Below are positions 17,321-25,655 of a stretch of 64,000 nucleotides of DNA, piece by piece. Both the position numbers and the translations under genes were made by a program. The stretch comes from Sulfuracidifex metallicus DSM 6482 = JCM 9184 (GTDB taxonomy: Archaea; Thermoproteota; Thermoprotei_A; Sulfolobales; Sulfolobaceae). The notes below the pieces were generated by a model. It was not told the DNA's origin. It saw only the letters and a list, made by a program, of their open reading frames with translations, and searched no databases. Each line of letters starts with the position of its first letter. Positions within the stretch are counted from its first letter, which is position 1. The stretch lies in NCBI GenBank assembly GCA_032834875.1, contig CP135238.1, positions 1,432,011 through 1,496,010 on the forward strand, in the 5' to 3' direction.

Positions 17321-17860
17321 ATGGAGCATAAGTTTGAAAAGATGATTAATTTTCTAATGAATGATAAGAGAGTTGAATACGAGAATCCTGACACATTTCT
17401 TCCTCGATTTATAAAGAGTTCTGATATTGTAGCTGACATCGGTTGTGGTCCTGGATTTTATTGTATAAGATTAGCTAAACTTGCATCTAAGGTTTATTGT
17501 GTTGATAAGAACGAGATAATGTTAATCTATGCTAGAAAAAATTGCACAAGTAAAAACGTGGAGTTTCTGTCAGATGTAAACTCGTTGCCGAAGTCTGGAA
17601 TAGACATAGTTTTAATGGCAAATTCCTTTCATGACATGGAAAATCGAAATGAAATTTACAAGGCTTTACTTAGGGCTTTAAAAAATGGAGGTAAAATCCT
17701 AATTATAGATTGGAAGAAAGATAAGAAAATAGAAAAAGGTCCTCCTTATAATATAAGGATGAGCGAGCAGGACTACGTTAATAGCTTTCCAGATTTCAAT
17801 TTAAAAGAAAAATTTGAAGTAGGTCCTTATCACTACGGTATGCTATTTGTAATGAAATAA
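17321..17860 (+). CDS. Class I SAM-dependent methyltransferase
   Basis: The 179-residue enzyme carries the SAM-binding motif I VADIGCGPGFYCIRLA, an acidic residue at the end of strand 2 (VYCVDKNEI), and the later strand DIVLMANSFHDM followed by GGKILIIDW. This is the standard Rossmann methyltransferase core with little extra sequence. It is of the small type related to UbiE and COQ5 methyltransferases; the substrate is unknown. GGTTAAAAAC (about 17290-17299) is placed correctly for a leaderless start. The membrane gene at 17895 follows after 34 bases and may be in the same transcript. Confidence 0.85.
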   Translation: MEHKFEKMINFLMNDKRVEYENPDTFLPRFIKSSDIVADIGCGPGFYCIRLAKLASKVYCVDKNEIMLIYARKNCTSKNVEFLSDVNSLPKSGIDIVLMANSFHDMENRNEIYKALLRALKNGGKILIIDWKKDKKIEKGPPYNIRMSEQDYVNSFPDFNLKEKFEVGPYHYGMLFVMK

Positions 17861-17894
17861 AAAATTTTACTTCTTAGATTCGAATAATGCCCTA

Positions 17895-18434
17895 ATGAAG
17901 AAGGTCTGGAAATTTCTATCCCTGATAGGTCATCCATTGATTCAGCTTCCGATATGGTTCTTTGTTATTAGTTCATACTACTACGGCGCCTTTACTGCAT
18001 TCTTGCTCTTGCCCTTGGTTGTCATTAGTGGATCTGTGTTCCCATATTTTCTATATAGAGGTAAAAATTCTGACTTGAGAGAGGTTAGACCTAAGGTGCT
18101 TTTTATATCATCAATATTATATTTTATGGTATCTCTTATTATCTTTAGATATATTATAAGTGCTATTGCCCTGCTTACCACTTCGCTGGTAACCTTCATA
18201 GATGGATTGATATCTTTGAAATGGAAAATAAGTATCCACGCTACTGCCATCAGTGGATTCATAACTTATGGTTATTTAACGATTGGTTTTCCTATTCTTT
18301 TCTCGATACCTTTTGGATTTCTTGTAGTCATTTCAAGATACGAATTAAGAAAACATACAGTTTCTCAATTATTTGCCGGAACTCTGATTGGCTTCATTAT
18401 ATCATTAATTATATGGGACTATATAATAAAATGA
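17895..18434 (+). CDS. PAP2-like membrane phosphatase-related protein
   Basis: The 179-residue protein has about five to six transmembrane segments. It contains elements of the PAP2 / type 2 phosphatidic acid phosphatase family: DLREVRPK in place of the K...RP motif, SIHATAISGF in place of SGH, and SRYELRKHTVSQLFAG for the third motif with Arg and the nucleophile His. If active it would dephosphorylate isoprenoid or lipid phosphates in the membrane, such as dolichyl or archaeal lipid precursors. The SGH motif is altered to SIHA, but the His remains. The gene is 34 bases after the methyltransferase. Confidence 0.65.
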   Translation: MKKVWKFLSLIGHPLIQLPIWFFVISSYYYGAFTAFLLLPLVVISGSVFPYFLYRGKNSDLREVRPKVLFISSILYFMVSLIIFRYIISAIALLTTSLVTFIDGLISLKWKISIHATAISGFITYGYLTIGFPILFSIPFGFLVVISRYELRKHTVSQLFAGTLIGFIISLIIWDYIIK

Positions 18435-18461
18435 ATTCTAATTCTAAAAGAAGTTAATAAT

Positions 18462-19859
18462 TTAGGTAGCGCTTACCTTTTTCTTTAAGTATTCCTCCAC
18501 ATCTATAACTTCGTTCTTTTCGTCAACTACTAATCTGCCTGGAGTACCGAATCTTGCCTTCTTCAGGTACCAAATCACCGTAATTATAGCTATCGAAGTT
18601 AAGATGATAGCCTGATTTACATCCATGGAAATTATTGATGTGAAGTCACCCCATACATTTATGCTTGTTGCTACCAAAGGAACTATGATTGATGAGACGT
18701 TTAGTTCCCTTATTCTCCAATAAAATACTGGAACTCCCACTCCGTCGAATACCCTTCCTAAAAGCCAAAGAATACCGGTAACTGAGCTAACTTCAGTAAA
18801 TGCCAAGGCTATTCCTAAAGTGAAAATGCTTACCACAGTCACGATAGCAGTGATGGAAGCCACAGTGATTGTGGCAAGTAATGGCTCTCCTTCCTTGTTT
18901 GTCTTCAAGAAAAACTTAGGTGCAGCTTTTTCTCTCGCTAAGTTGTACAAGACCCTCGCTGCACCTATAGTTGTTCCTATGTTCGAACTTAGTAAACTGT
19001 TCATTGACATAACTAATGCTATAAACATCGTAATTGAGCCGTAGGTTACAGTTTCATAGAGTAAAGGTTGAGGAGAATTGGAAAGTGTTGATAAGGAACC
19101 ATTCCAAAGTGCAACTAAAGCGTAGGTTCCAAGGAACATCGAAATACCGCCTATTATCAACGCCAGCCACATTCCTTTAGCTACATTCTTAGTTGGGTCT
19201 TTTGTTTCTTCTCCAAGATACGTTGCTGCACCAGCTCCAGAAATGCTAACCGTAGTCAATACAAACGCTGTGGCTATATCTCCCATGCTCAGATTTTTGC
19301 TGGGAATCATATAATTGAAATGAAAACCATTATGTAGGGATATAATGAATAATACTATTAATAGCACGGCTTCAGCAGTTGCGCTCATGGTTACTACGTA
19401 AGACATCAATTTCTTTATATGAGTTAGTGAAATTAGGGTAGGATATAAAACGGACCCGATTATGACTACTATTCCTATCCATAAAGGCATTGAACGTCCT
19501 TCTATCGAAAAGGCAATATCAACAAGTAAATAATTTGTAATCGCATTGACTCCGTTTAGCATTGAGTAAGCGAATAATTCAGTCAAAGCCTCTGCGAAGG
19601 ATAACTTCTTACTTCTCCATGCGCTAAAGCTATATGTGTAAAATCCTCCTGCACTTGCAATCTTTCTGCTATATCTAGTCAACGTGTATATCCAAAGCGC
19701 ACTTGCAAGTAATGATAAAAGGGTAGTGAAAACAACCGAGGTACCGGCATAAACTATCGCAGCGGTTGAGGTGGATACAACGCTACCAAGAGGTGCTGTT
19801 ACTGCCATAGCTTGACCATAATTTTCCTTGAAAGATAAAACAGATTTAGCGAGGGTCAT
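18462..19859 (-). CDS. Amino-acid permease, APC superfamily
   Basis: The 465-residue protein has about 12 transmembrane segments. It shows the APC pattern: an early TAPLGSVVSTSTAAIVYAG helix, then KIASAGGFYTYSFSAW, which matches the conserved 'aGG.Y.y...' signature. The helix 6 region SISGAGAATYLGEETKDPTKNV matches the 'f.G.e...ee..nP.r..' block. The C-terminal tail is charged and cytoplasmic. It is unrelated in detail to the permease at 1210-2811, so a separate substrate is likely. The gene is monocistronic and ends 28 bases from the convergent PAP2-like gene. Confidence 0.88.
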   Translation of the reverse strand: MTLAKSVLSFKENYGQAMAVTAPLGSVVSTSTAAIVYAGTSVVFTTLLSLLASALWIYTLTRYSRKIASAGGFYTYSFSAWRSKKLSFAEALTELFAYSMLNGVNAITNYLLVDIAFSIEGRSMPLWIGIVVIIGSVLYPTLISLTHIKKLMSYVVTMSATAEAVLLIVLFIISLHNGFHFNYMIPSKNLSMGDIATAFVLTTVSISGAGAATYLGEETKDPTKNVAKGMWLALIIGGISMFLGTYALVALWNGSLSTLSNSPQPLLYETVTYGSITMFIALVMSMNSLLSSNIGTTIGAARVLYNLAREKAAPKFFLKTNKEGEPLLATITVASITAIVTVVSIFTLGIALAFTEVSSVTGILWLLGRVFDGVGVPVFYWRIRELNVSSIIVPLVATSINVWGDFTSIISMDVNQAIILTSIAIITVIWYLKKARFGTPGRLVVDEKNEVIDVEEYLKKKVSAT

Positions 19860-20055
19860 GTAAGTCCCTATAAGCTTTTCTCTTTAGTCTATTTTTAAAA
19901 CTATCCTAAATTAAGGGCTTTCTTTTCATCAAAGCTTTTAAGCACATACCTTATAAAATATTAAAATTAGCTTAAAGGGAAATCTCCTTCTTTCTAATTT
20001 CTCTTAAATTTATTTTTAAAGAATCAATGATTTAGATGCTACAAATTAAAAAATT

Positions 20056-20385
20056 TTAAGCAGAGGAATTAGCTTCCTGCGGAAGTAAAGAATAGAGATA
20101 CCCCTTTATCTCCTCTAGTCTGGTTTTCATCTCTGGCGGTAGAGGTTTTTTTGTGGAAATGGAAGAAAGTAGCTCTGTTGCATTCTTCACTTTTTCTAAG
20201 CATTCGTTTGGAGAAGAAAATGACTTTTTATATGCTTCCTTTATTAATTTTACAATATCATTCCATTTTTTAACATCTTCCTCCGTAAGGTAACCTTCTT
20301 TTACCAGAAAAGTATCTATGTCGTCTTGGAATAATGGTATCATATTGTTTAAGATTTCCCATAATTTTTCATCTAGAGAGCCCAT
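20056..20385 (-). CDS. Hypothetical helical protein, 109 residues
   Basis: The protein is acidic and predicted almost entirely helical (for example EEDVKKWNDIVKLIKEAYKK), with one cysteine and no membrane segment. It lies alone, transcribed away from doxDA. I do not recognise the family. The coherent helical pattern and a clean ATG at 20385 support it as a real gene. Given its position next to doxDA it might relate to sulfur metabolism, but nothing in the sequence shows that. Confidence 0.55.
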   Translation of the reverse strand: MGSLDEKLWEILNNMIPLFQDDIDTFLVKEGYLTEEDVKKWNDIVKLIKEAYKKSFSSPNECLEKVKNATELLSSISTKKPLPPEMKTRLEEIKGYLYSLLPQEANSSA

Positions 20386-20583
20386 GTGCTATGTTCTCTT
20401 TTTGGTCTAAAATTGTTTTTCTATTAACTGGGTTTTTCTTGGACTTCCTAAGAAGTTTAAAATTCTTAAAAATATTTATTATATGCATTTTGAAGTTATT
20501 ATTCTCTTTAGATCTAGAATAATAAGTAAAATTTTGATTAACTTTTTTAACTTAGTATAGATGAATGATATTTAGTGGTTTAA

Positions 20584-21132
20584 GTGAGTGGAAAGAGTGA
20601 AGAGAAGGAAGATCTAGAGAATGTAAAAACAATCTCTTATCTTCCTCTCCGTTTCGCAGTTGGATGGATGTGGCTAGACGGAGGACTAAGAAAGGCAGTG
20701 CTAAAGCCAGCAAAACTCGATCCTAATTCTCCCTCTTTCGTGCTAAACAAGGTAGTAACGTTCCTTCCACATGCAGGAATTTTTAAGGGAGCTTTACTAT
20801 CATTCCTTTCGGATCCATCTTTCGGAGCTACATTCTTAGCTATATTTAGCGCGTTTGAAATAATAGTTGGCTTAGCGTTAATAATTGGTGTACTCTCTAG
20901 ATTCTTCGGCTTCATCGCAGGAGGAATGGCGCTATCTCTAGCACCTGCAGCGTGGTTAGGGTCTACGTGTGAAGATGAATGGCAGATTCTATCTTTATTA
21001 TTAGCAGGTGCAGTATCCATAATGATAGCTGGAGCTGGAAGGAAATATGGTGTTGACGAAATATTATATAAGAAATACGGAGATAGGCCAATAATTAATG
21101 CTCCTCTCCTTAAATATATTAGATTATGGTGA
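20584..21132 (+). CDS. doxD: Thiosulfate:quinone oxidoreductase subunit DoxD
   Basis: The 182-residue membrane subunit has about four transmembrane helices, with the opening [18 protein letters not shown] typical of the DoxD/DoxX family and [17 protein letters not shown] later. In Acidianus, DoxD and DoxA form the enzyme that oxidises thiosulfate to tetrathionate and passes electrons to caldariella-type quinone in the membrane. The start is GTG 20584, as no ATG is in frame. The doxA gene follows directly, within a few bases, so the pair is an operon. A TATA-like run at about 20545-20552 gives a short leader. Confidence 0.9.
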   Translation: MSGKSEEKEDLENVKTISYLPLRFAVGWMWLDGGLRKAVLKPAKLDPNSPSFVLNKVVTFLPHAGIFKGALLSFLSDPSFGATFLAIFSAFEIIVGLALIIGVLSRFFGFIAGGMALSLAPAAWLGSTCEDEWQILSLLLAGAVSIMIAGAGRKYGVDEILYKKYGDRPIINAPLLKYIRLW

Positions 21133-21137
21133 TTAAA

Positions 21138-21641
21138 ATGAAAGCATTTGAAGCCGGTGCAATACTGTTTACAATTATAGTAGTTGTAGCTATTTTAGCT
21201 ATAGGTCAAATAGCTTATGGGAACGTCTACGGTCCGCTATTCAATGATTCCAAGAAACCCAAGATTGAATTTTGTGCTCCAGTGGACGCCTTTAATAAGG
21301 ATGGCCATACTTACATTTCCCTTAATATAACCGACGTAAATGGACCTGATGCGTATCCTGCCTCAATAACTGAGATAATAATAGAGAATTCTACAATGAA
21401 GCTTACCCTTAACACTACTGGCATAGCTTCATCTGTAGTTAATTTAACTAAAGCTCAGTACGACCTAGATAAAGCGGTAGGATATAACGATTATAGCGGA
21501 CTTTACCTATGCCTAGGTACTGACGCAGTCTTCCTATTGAAGCTCCCTGTTATGTTATCTCCAGGTCATTACACAATCTACTTGCTAACTCCAGCTCTTC
21601 CAATGAAGGAAGCTGCAAAGTCCACCTTCACTATAAGTTAA
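21138..21641 (+). CDS. doxA: Thiosulfate:quinone oxidoreductase subunit DoxA
   Basis: The 167-residue protein has one N-terminal transmembrane anchor (FEAGAILFTIIVVVAILAI) and an extracytoplasmic domain with two cysteines (EFCAPV and LYLCLG) and Asn-x-Ser/Thr sites. This matches DoxA, the partner of DoxD. An ATG at 21126 overlaps the doxD stop, but GGTGAT (21128-21133) lies 4 bases before ATG 21138, so the later start is preferred. The protein acts at the outer face of the membrane, where thiosulfate is met. The next gene follows after 33 bases, including a T run. Confidence 0.88.
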   Translation: MKAFEAGAILFTIIVVVAILAIGQIAYGNVYGPLFNDSKKPKIEFCAPVDAFNKDGHTYISLNITDVNGPDAYPASITEIIIENSTMKLTLNTTGIASSVVNLTKAQYDLDKAVGYNDYSGLYLCLGTDAVFLLKLPVMLSPGHYTIYLLTPALPMKEAAKSTFTIS

Positions 21642-21674
21642 AAATTAAATCTTTTTTTCATTCATTTTCTGTTT

Positions 21675-22148
21675 ATGGACGACGAAAAAGTTGAGGAGCT
21701 ATTTAAGTCTCTGAATATGAAGACTTTTAGGCCATCTCAAGTTCAGGAATTCTTTCATATTTCAGTTTCTCCTCCCCAAGGAGGTCCAGTAGTAGATATA
21801 GTAAAATTGAAAAAAGAAAGTAATTTTTATATTATTATAATGGGAATTCAGATAGCTCAAGAACATTATCAAAAACTATCTTCTATGAAACCTGAGGAAG
21901 TGGCCGATTTCCTTTTAGAAATTCAAAAAAATATCTTACTTCAGGGAATAGAAATAGCTTTTCTTCCAATAGGACAGGAAATACCTCAAATAATACAACT
22001 TAGTAAAGCTGTTTTTGATGTTGCAAACGAAAATGAATTTCTTGATTCCTTTACCAAAGTTAGAAACAGTGGCATATACACAATGTTATCTTTTAGCGTT
22101 AAATTAGGCAGAGTTCAAGCTCAAGGCAAAGGTCATCATTTTATTTAA
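21675..22148 (+). CDS. Hypothetical protein, possibly DUF2299-like
   Basis: This 157-residue soluble protein alternates strands and helices, with a central FYIIIMGIQIAQEHYQKL. The layout recalls small archaeal proteins of the DUF2299 type, which are thought to have a chaperone-like fold; this comes from memory and is uncertain. There is no cysteine, signal or membrane segment. It lies 33 bases after doxA on the same strand, but a T-rich stretch falls between, so it need not be in the operon. Confidence 0.5.
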   Translation: MDDEKVEELFKSLNMKTFRPSQVQEFFHISVSPPQGGPVVDIVKLKKESNFYIIIMGIQIAQEHYQKLSSMKPEEVADFLLEIQKNILLQGIEIAFLPIGQEIPQIIQLSKAVFDVANENEFLDSFTKVRNSGIYTMLSFSVKLGRVQAQGKGHHFI

Positions 22149-22318
22149 AGAATCTATATATATCAGTATTTTTATGATAAAGTTTCTCTCTTTTTAGTTA
22201 TTTTTGATTATCTGATTCATGTTGTAACTTTTACTAAGATATAAGTAATATTAGTAAACTTTAATCTATCTTCACTTAAACTTAAATATAGTTTCGAATC
22301 TATGAACAACTGACAAAA

Positions 22319-23368
22319 ATGTACAAGCATAACGTTGCTGTTAGAGGCTTTCTGCCCATATTATCATATTCCTTATCATCGTTCTTTTTGTTAGGCTACA
22401 TCTTCTATATGGAAGCAGCTAAGTTTCCTACGTGGATTTCCGTGATTCTCATAGGCATTCCATTCATAGGAAGGATGGTAACTCCTTTCGTCTATTCCCG
22501 TTTAACTTTCGTAATAGGCGTAGAGAGATCCATGATCCTGTCGTTAATTTATATGTCATTAATTTCCGTAATTGACACGTTTATTCTAAACTACTCGTTT
22601 TTGGTCGCAACCAGGTTTATTTTAGGTGTCCTCTTCGGCATTTCAACTTCTGCATCGATTGAGCTAGCAAGTTTAACCGAGGACAAGAAAATTGTAGGTC
22701 TTACCATGGCAGGATGGGCATTTGGTTGGATAATTTCAGTAATTTTATTTGAGTCTTTTGGAAGTTATATGTTTATACCAGGCTTAGTAACACTATCTCT
22801 ATTATTATTAAGAACTGAAAGATATTCAGTAAGTAAGGTAGGTAAAATTTCTTTCTCTTGGAGGGCATTTTCGGTATTCTTTTTGGGATTCGTTCCGGCC
22901 TACGTTATGCAGTTAGTTCCATCCATGTTAGGTTCAGAGGCTTTTCTTGAAACTATAGTAGGCTATTCGCTTTCGATTTTTGCATATCTTTTCCTTCCTA
23001 TGGTGAAGAGATTAACACTAGCCATAACAGTAGTTGCCCTGATTATAGTCAGCACTGCTGTCCTAGGTTTCAGTACACTAAATTTAGCCTTGCTTTCAAT
23101 ATTCACTATGTTTGGACTAGGTCTTAACTCGTTGTTGCCAATCATTTCCAGGATGATTAATGTAGAACCTTGGAAAATCGGACCAAGCATGAATCTTGCT
23201 TCATTCGGAGGTCTTCTTTTCCCTGAAATAATATCTATTACTGGAGACGAAAAGTTATCTTCAACTGTCGTTGTTTTAGTAACAACAATAGCGTTTCTCT
23301 TGCTGGTGTTCAAGTTGCAGAGGACTTCCATCAAGTCTGTAAATAGAACCTTGATTTCCGTAAGATAA
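22319..23368 (+). CDS. MFS-type transporter
   Basis: The 349-residue protein has about 10 to 12 hydrophobic segments and the loose glycine- and arginine-rich pattern of major facilitator proteins (for example FIGRMVTPFVYSRL between helices 2 and 3, and ATRFILGVLFGISTSASIE for helix 4). It is shorter than usual for the family. It shares general style with the MFS gene at 49282-50346. The substrate is unknown. It begins with ATG 22319, preceded by an AT-rich promoter region. The next gene, a 2-hydroxyacid dehydrogenase, has its own TATA-like element. Confidence 0.75.
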   Translation: MYKHNVAVRGFLPILSYSLSSFFLLGYIFYMEAAKFPTWISVILIGIPFIGRMVTPFVYSRLTFVIGVERSMILSLIYMSLISVIDTFILNYSFLVATRFILGVLFGISTSASIELASLTEDKKIVGLTMAGWAFGWIISVILFESFGSYMFIPGLVTLSLLLLRTERYSVSKVGKISFSWRAFSVFFLGFVPAYVMQLVPSMLGSEAFLETIVGYSLSIFAYLFLPMVKRLTLAITVVALIIVSTAVLGFSTLNLALLSIFTMFGLGLNSLLPIISRMINVEPWKIGPSMNLASFGGLLFPEIISITGDEKLSSTVVVLVTTIAFLLLVFKLQRTSIKSVNRTLISVR

Positions 23369-23462
23369 AGAGAAGATATTTATAAGTTAAAAATAATTTC
23401 GTGATTCAGCCTTTTTCGTGTTAACGAGCCATTTAATACCCATAATGATACCTACTTAGATT

Positions 23463-24365
23463 ATGAAAGTAGTTTCTACCGAAAAGTTACCCGAGAAGTT
23501 GAAGACCATATTAATTATAGACGATCCCACGAGCAAGGATCTGGAGGATGCTGACGTTCTCATTGGTTGGCCTTCTCGGATAAATTTAGTTATAGAGAAA
23601 TGTAAAAATTTAAAAATGATTCAAACATTTTCTGCTGGTGTTGATAATCTAGAGTTTAAACTAATTCCCCCTCATGTTAAGATATTTTCAAATGCAGGAG
23701 CCTATGCCTTGCCCGTTGCCGAACATGCATGGGGGCTAATATTGGCAGCAGCTAAGGGTGTAAACATTAAAGAACGACTCACTGCGTATCAAATTTACGG
23801 GAGGACGCTTCTTGTAGTTGGAGGAGGTGGAATAGGTACTGAGGTGGCTAGGCTAGGAAGGTCATTTAAAACCTTTAACGTAGGTATTTCCAGATCCTTC
23901 AAGGATATAACAGTCTTCGATAAAACAGATGAAATTACAAAGGCAAAGGAGTATGTAAGAGAAGCTGACATAATTGTTGACACCTTACCTCTCAACCTTA
24001 AGACAAAGGGAATACTGAACTACGATCTACTTTCAGGCGTCAAGAAGAATTGCATTATAGTTAACGTTGGTAGAGGAGAGACTGTGGACGAGGACGGAAT
24101 GTTTAAGCTTCTATCAGAAAGAAATGACGTAAGGTTTGCAACAGATGTATTCTGGAAAGATGCGGAAGGAAAGGAGAACTTCTTTACATCTAAACTTTGG
24201 AAGCTTAACAATTTCTTTGCAACTTTCCATACAGCAGGCGCATATGGGAATAATGAAGTAATGGTTAATGCGATGTCAATAGCCATAGATAATGTAAAGA
24301 GGTTTATAACAGGAGAGGAGACCAGAAACGAAGTAAAAATTTCTGATTATATAGAAAAGTCTTGA
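23463..24365 (+). CDS. D-isomer-specific 2-hydroxyacid dehydrogenase
   Basis: The 300-residue NAD(P)-dependent enzyme has the NAD site VVGGGGIGTEVARLG, the DTLPLN loop, the catalytic Arg in VNVGRGETVDED and a catalytic His in FHTAGAYGN. The active-site Glu normally found between the last two is not clear. Family members reduce 2-oxoacids, such as glyoxylate, hydroxypyruvate or phenylpyruvate. The substrate cannot be told. It stands alone after the MFS gene, with a 94-base gap. The length is slightly below the usual 310-330 residues. Confidence 0.88.
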   Translation: MKVVSTEKLPEKLKTILIIDDPTSKDLEDADVLIGWPSRINLVIEKCKNLKMIQTFSAGVDNLEFKLIPPHVKIFSNAGAYALPVAEHAWGLILAAAKGVNIKERLTAYQIYGRTLLVVGGGGIGTEVARLGRSFKTFNVGISRSFKDITVFDKTDEITKAKEYVREADIIVDTLPLNLKTKGILNYDLLSGVKKNCIIVNVGRGETVDEDGMFKLLSERNDVRFATDVFWKDAEGKENFFTSKLWKLNNFFATFHTAGAYGNNEVMVNAMSIAIDNVKRFITGEETRNEVKISDYIEKS

Positions 24366-24394
24366 TTATTATAGCTAATTTCTTATCTAGAGAA

Positions 24395-24589
24395 TTATCT
24401 TATTACAAAAAATACAAGTAGAGTTAGGATTAAGCCCAAAATTGCCAACATGAAACCTATTGACTTAACTCCATTAAATCCTGGCGCATCTAAGAAGTCT
24501 AGTATAATGTAAGCTAAACCAAGGAAAAGCATTATTATCCCAATTATGGTCATAACTATAGTTACTAGTAACGTTAATGACAAGATCAT
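24395..24589 (-). CDS. Small two-helix membrane protein
   Basis: The 64-residue protein is almost entirely hydrophobic, with two predicted transmembrane helices joined by a short loop (LDAPGFNGVKS). It has no recognised family. The compact layout and its own ATG suggest a real small membrane protein, but low complexity raises the chance of a spurious call. Confidence 0.5.
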   Translation of the reverse strand: MILSLTLLVTIVMTIIGIIMLFLGLAYIILDFLDAPGFNGVKSIGFMLAILGLILTLLVFFVIR

Positions 24590-24664
24590 AGACAGAGTTT
24601 TTCTTTTAATCTTAAAATACTTTCTTTTTATTTTACAATTGCTAACATCTTCATTTCTAAGGTT

Positions 24665-24982
24665 CTAAATACCGTAAAGCAAGTTCTTGAAAACATAGTA
24701 CGAAAAGCTCTCTTTTTGATTATTTTTATTATTTTTAAATATAACTAATATACCGTCATAAATGGCTAATGTGCCATAAGCTCCTTCTATCATATGGATC
24801 AACTTAGCTGAGAATTCTTCAGCCAGTCTTAAGATTTCCGAATTCTTATCGTTAGTTTTTCCGTTGTAAAGGGAACATGGCATAGCCATTCTCACAAACT
24901 CGTCTAATAATCTATTGTTATCGAGCAAAGTTTTCGAAGAAGGCTCTAAAAGCCTACTGATGAAGACGTTGCAGTTGACCAT
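24665..24982 (-). CDS. Hypothetical protein, 105 residues
   Basis: The protein has helical N-terminal and strand-rich C-terminal parts (GTLAIYDGILVIFKN). It is soluble, with two cysteines and no known motif. It lies leftward between a small membrane protein and a NicO-like transporter, with separate promoters likely. I do not recognise it; a role beside the metal transporter is only guilt by proximity. Confidence 0.5.
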   Translation of the reverse strand: MVNCNVFISRLLEPSSKTLLDNNRLLDEFVRMAMPCSLYNGKTNDKNSEILRLAEEFSAKLIHMIEGAYGTLAIYDGILVIFKNNKNNQKESFSYYVFKNLLYGI

Positions 24983-25034
24983 TAAGACATAATTAATGCA
25001 ACTCTTATTTATATTGGTTGTATGAAAATGTTCT

Positions 25035-25574
25035 CTAAATAGAGGTAATTAATTGAAACATGATATATGTTATTGTTATAAGCGATACGACGATGTTAAA
25101 CCAAAAGGAATATTTAGTAGGTATCACTGTAAGCAACGACAAGGTCATAATAGACAAGGTAGATCCAATAGCGAATGCTAAAAGTATTCCGACGTTATAC
25201 GGAAAGGGTGAGGCAAAAGCCAGGACAATGGTTAATATTTTTGATGGCGTAAGAACTACACTTCCTTGAAGGACACCGGCGAACCTTGGATCGATATCAA
25301 ACTCTTTACCTGTTACCGTCTCGATCATAAGTAAGACTCCGAAAAATATACCTGTAATATATGAAATTATGAGTATCTCTTCCTCGAAGAAGCTAGCTAA
25401 ATAAATTATGGGTATTGCTATTAATATATAGCCTGCAGAATGAGATACTGCGAATTTTATTACCTTCTTATAATCCTTCTTGTAAAGTCTTGCAGTACTT
25501 ACGTGATCTGGTTCTAATCCGTGTCCTGTACCAATCAGAAAGGACAGTAATGTGGATATTAAGTAATCTACCAT
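25035..25574 (-). CDS. NicO/UreH-like transition-metal transporter
   Basis: The 179-residue membrane protein has about five or six transmembrane helices. The first carries GTGHGLEPDHVST, an H-x4-D-H motif. That motif is the hallmark of nickel/cobalt permeases (NiCoT) and of the related NicO and UreH proteins. A second His is in FAVSHSAGYIL, matching the family's helix with conserved His and Ser. It would therefore move nickel or cobalt, direction unknown. The start ATG 25574 has TATA-like elements within 35 bases. An 8-base inverted repeat lies about 60 bases upstream (25633-25652). No urease or hydrogenase genes are in the window. Confidence 0.75.
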   Translation of the reverse strand: MVDYLISTLLSFLIGTGHGLEPDHVSTARLYKKDYKKVIKFAVSHSAGYILIAIPIIYLASFFEEEILIISYITGIFFGVLLMIETVTGKEFDIDPRFAGVLQGSVVLTPSKILTIVLAFASPFPYNVGILLAFAIGSTLSIMTLSLLTVIPTKYSFWFNIVVSLITITYIMFQLITSI

Positions 25575-25632
25575 ACTTTATCGGGTTATTTATAAGGATA
25601 AAAAATCGCTTGCTACTAATTAAATTCCTACA

Positions 25633-25652
25633 TACTACCGTTATCGGTAGTA
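25633..25652. promoter_or_regulatory. Strong inverted repeat between surface protein and NicO-like genes
   Basis: TACTACCG (25633-25640), TTAT, CGGTAGTA (25645-25652): perfect 8-base arms with a 4-base loop. It lies upstream of the NicO-like gene and just after the stop of the surface-protein gene, so it could be an operator or a 3' hairpin. Its centre, CCGTTATCGG, differs by one base from a palindrome at 31084-31093. Confidence 0.45.
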
Positions 25653-25655
25653 ATT

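Noticed and set aside
17120-17329. 69-codon frame on the minus strand in the long gap
   Set aside because: Composition is AT-driven (many Asn, Ile, Leu, Phe), it overlaps the methyltransferase start, and it lacks a promoter.
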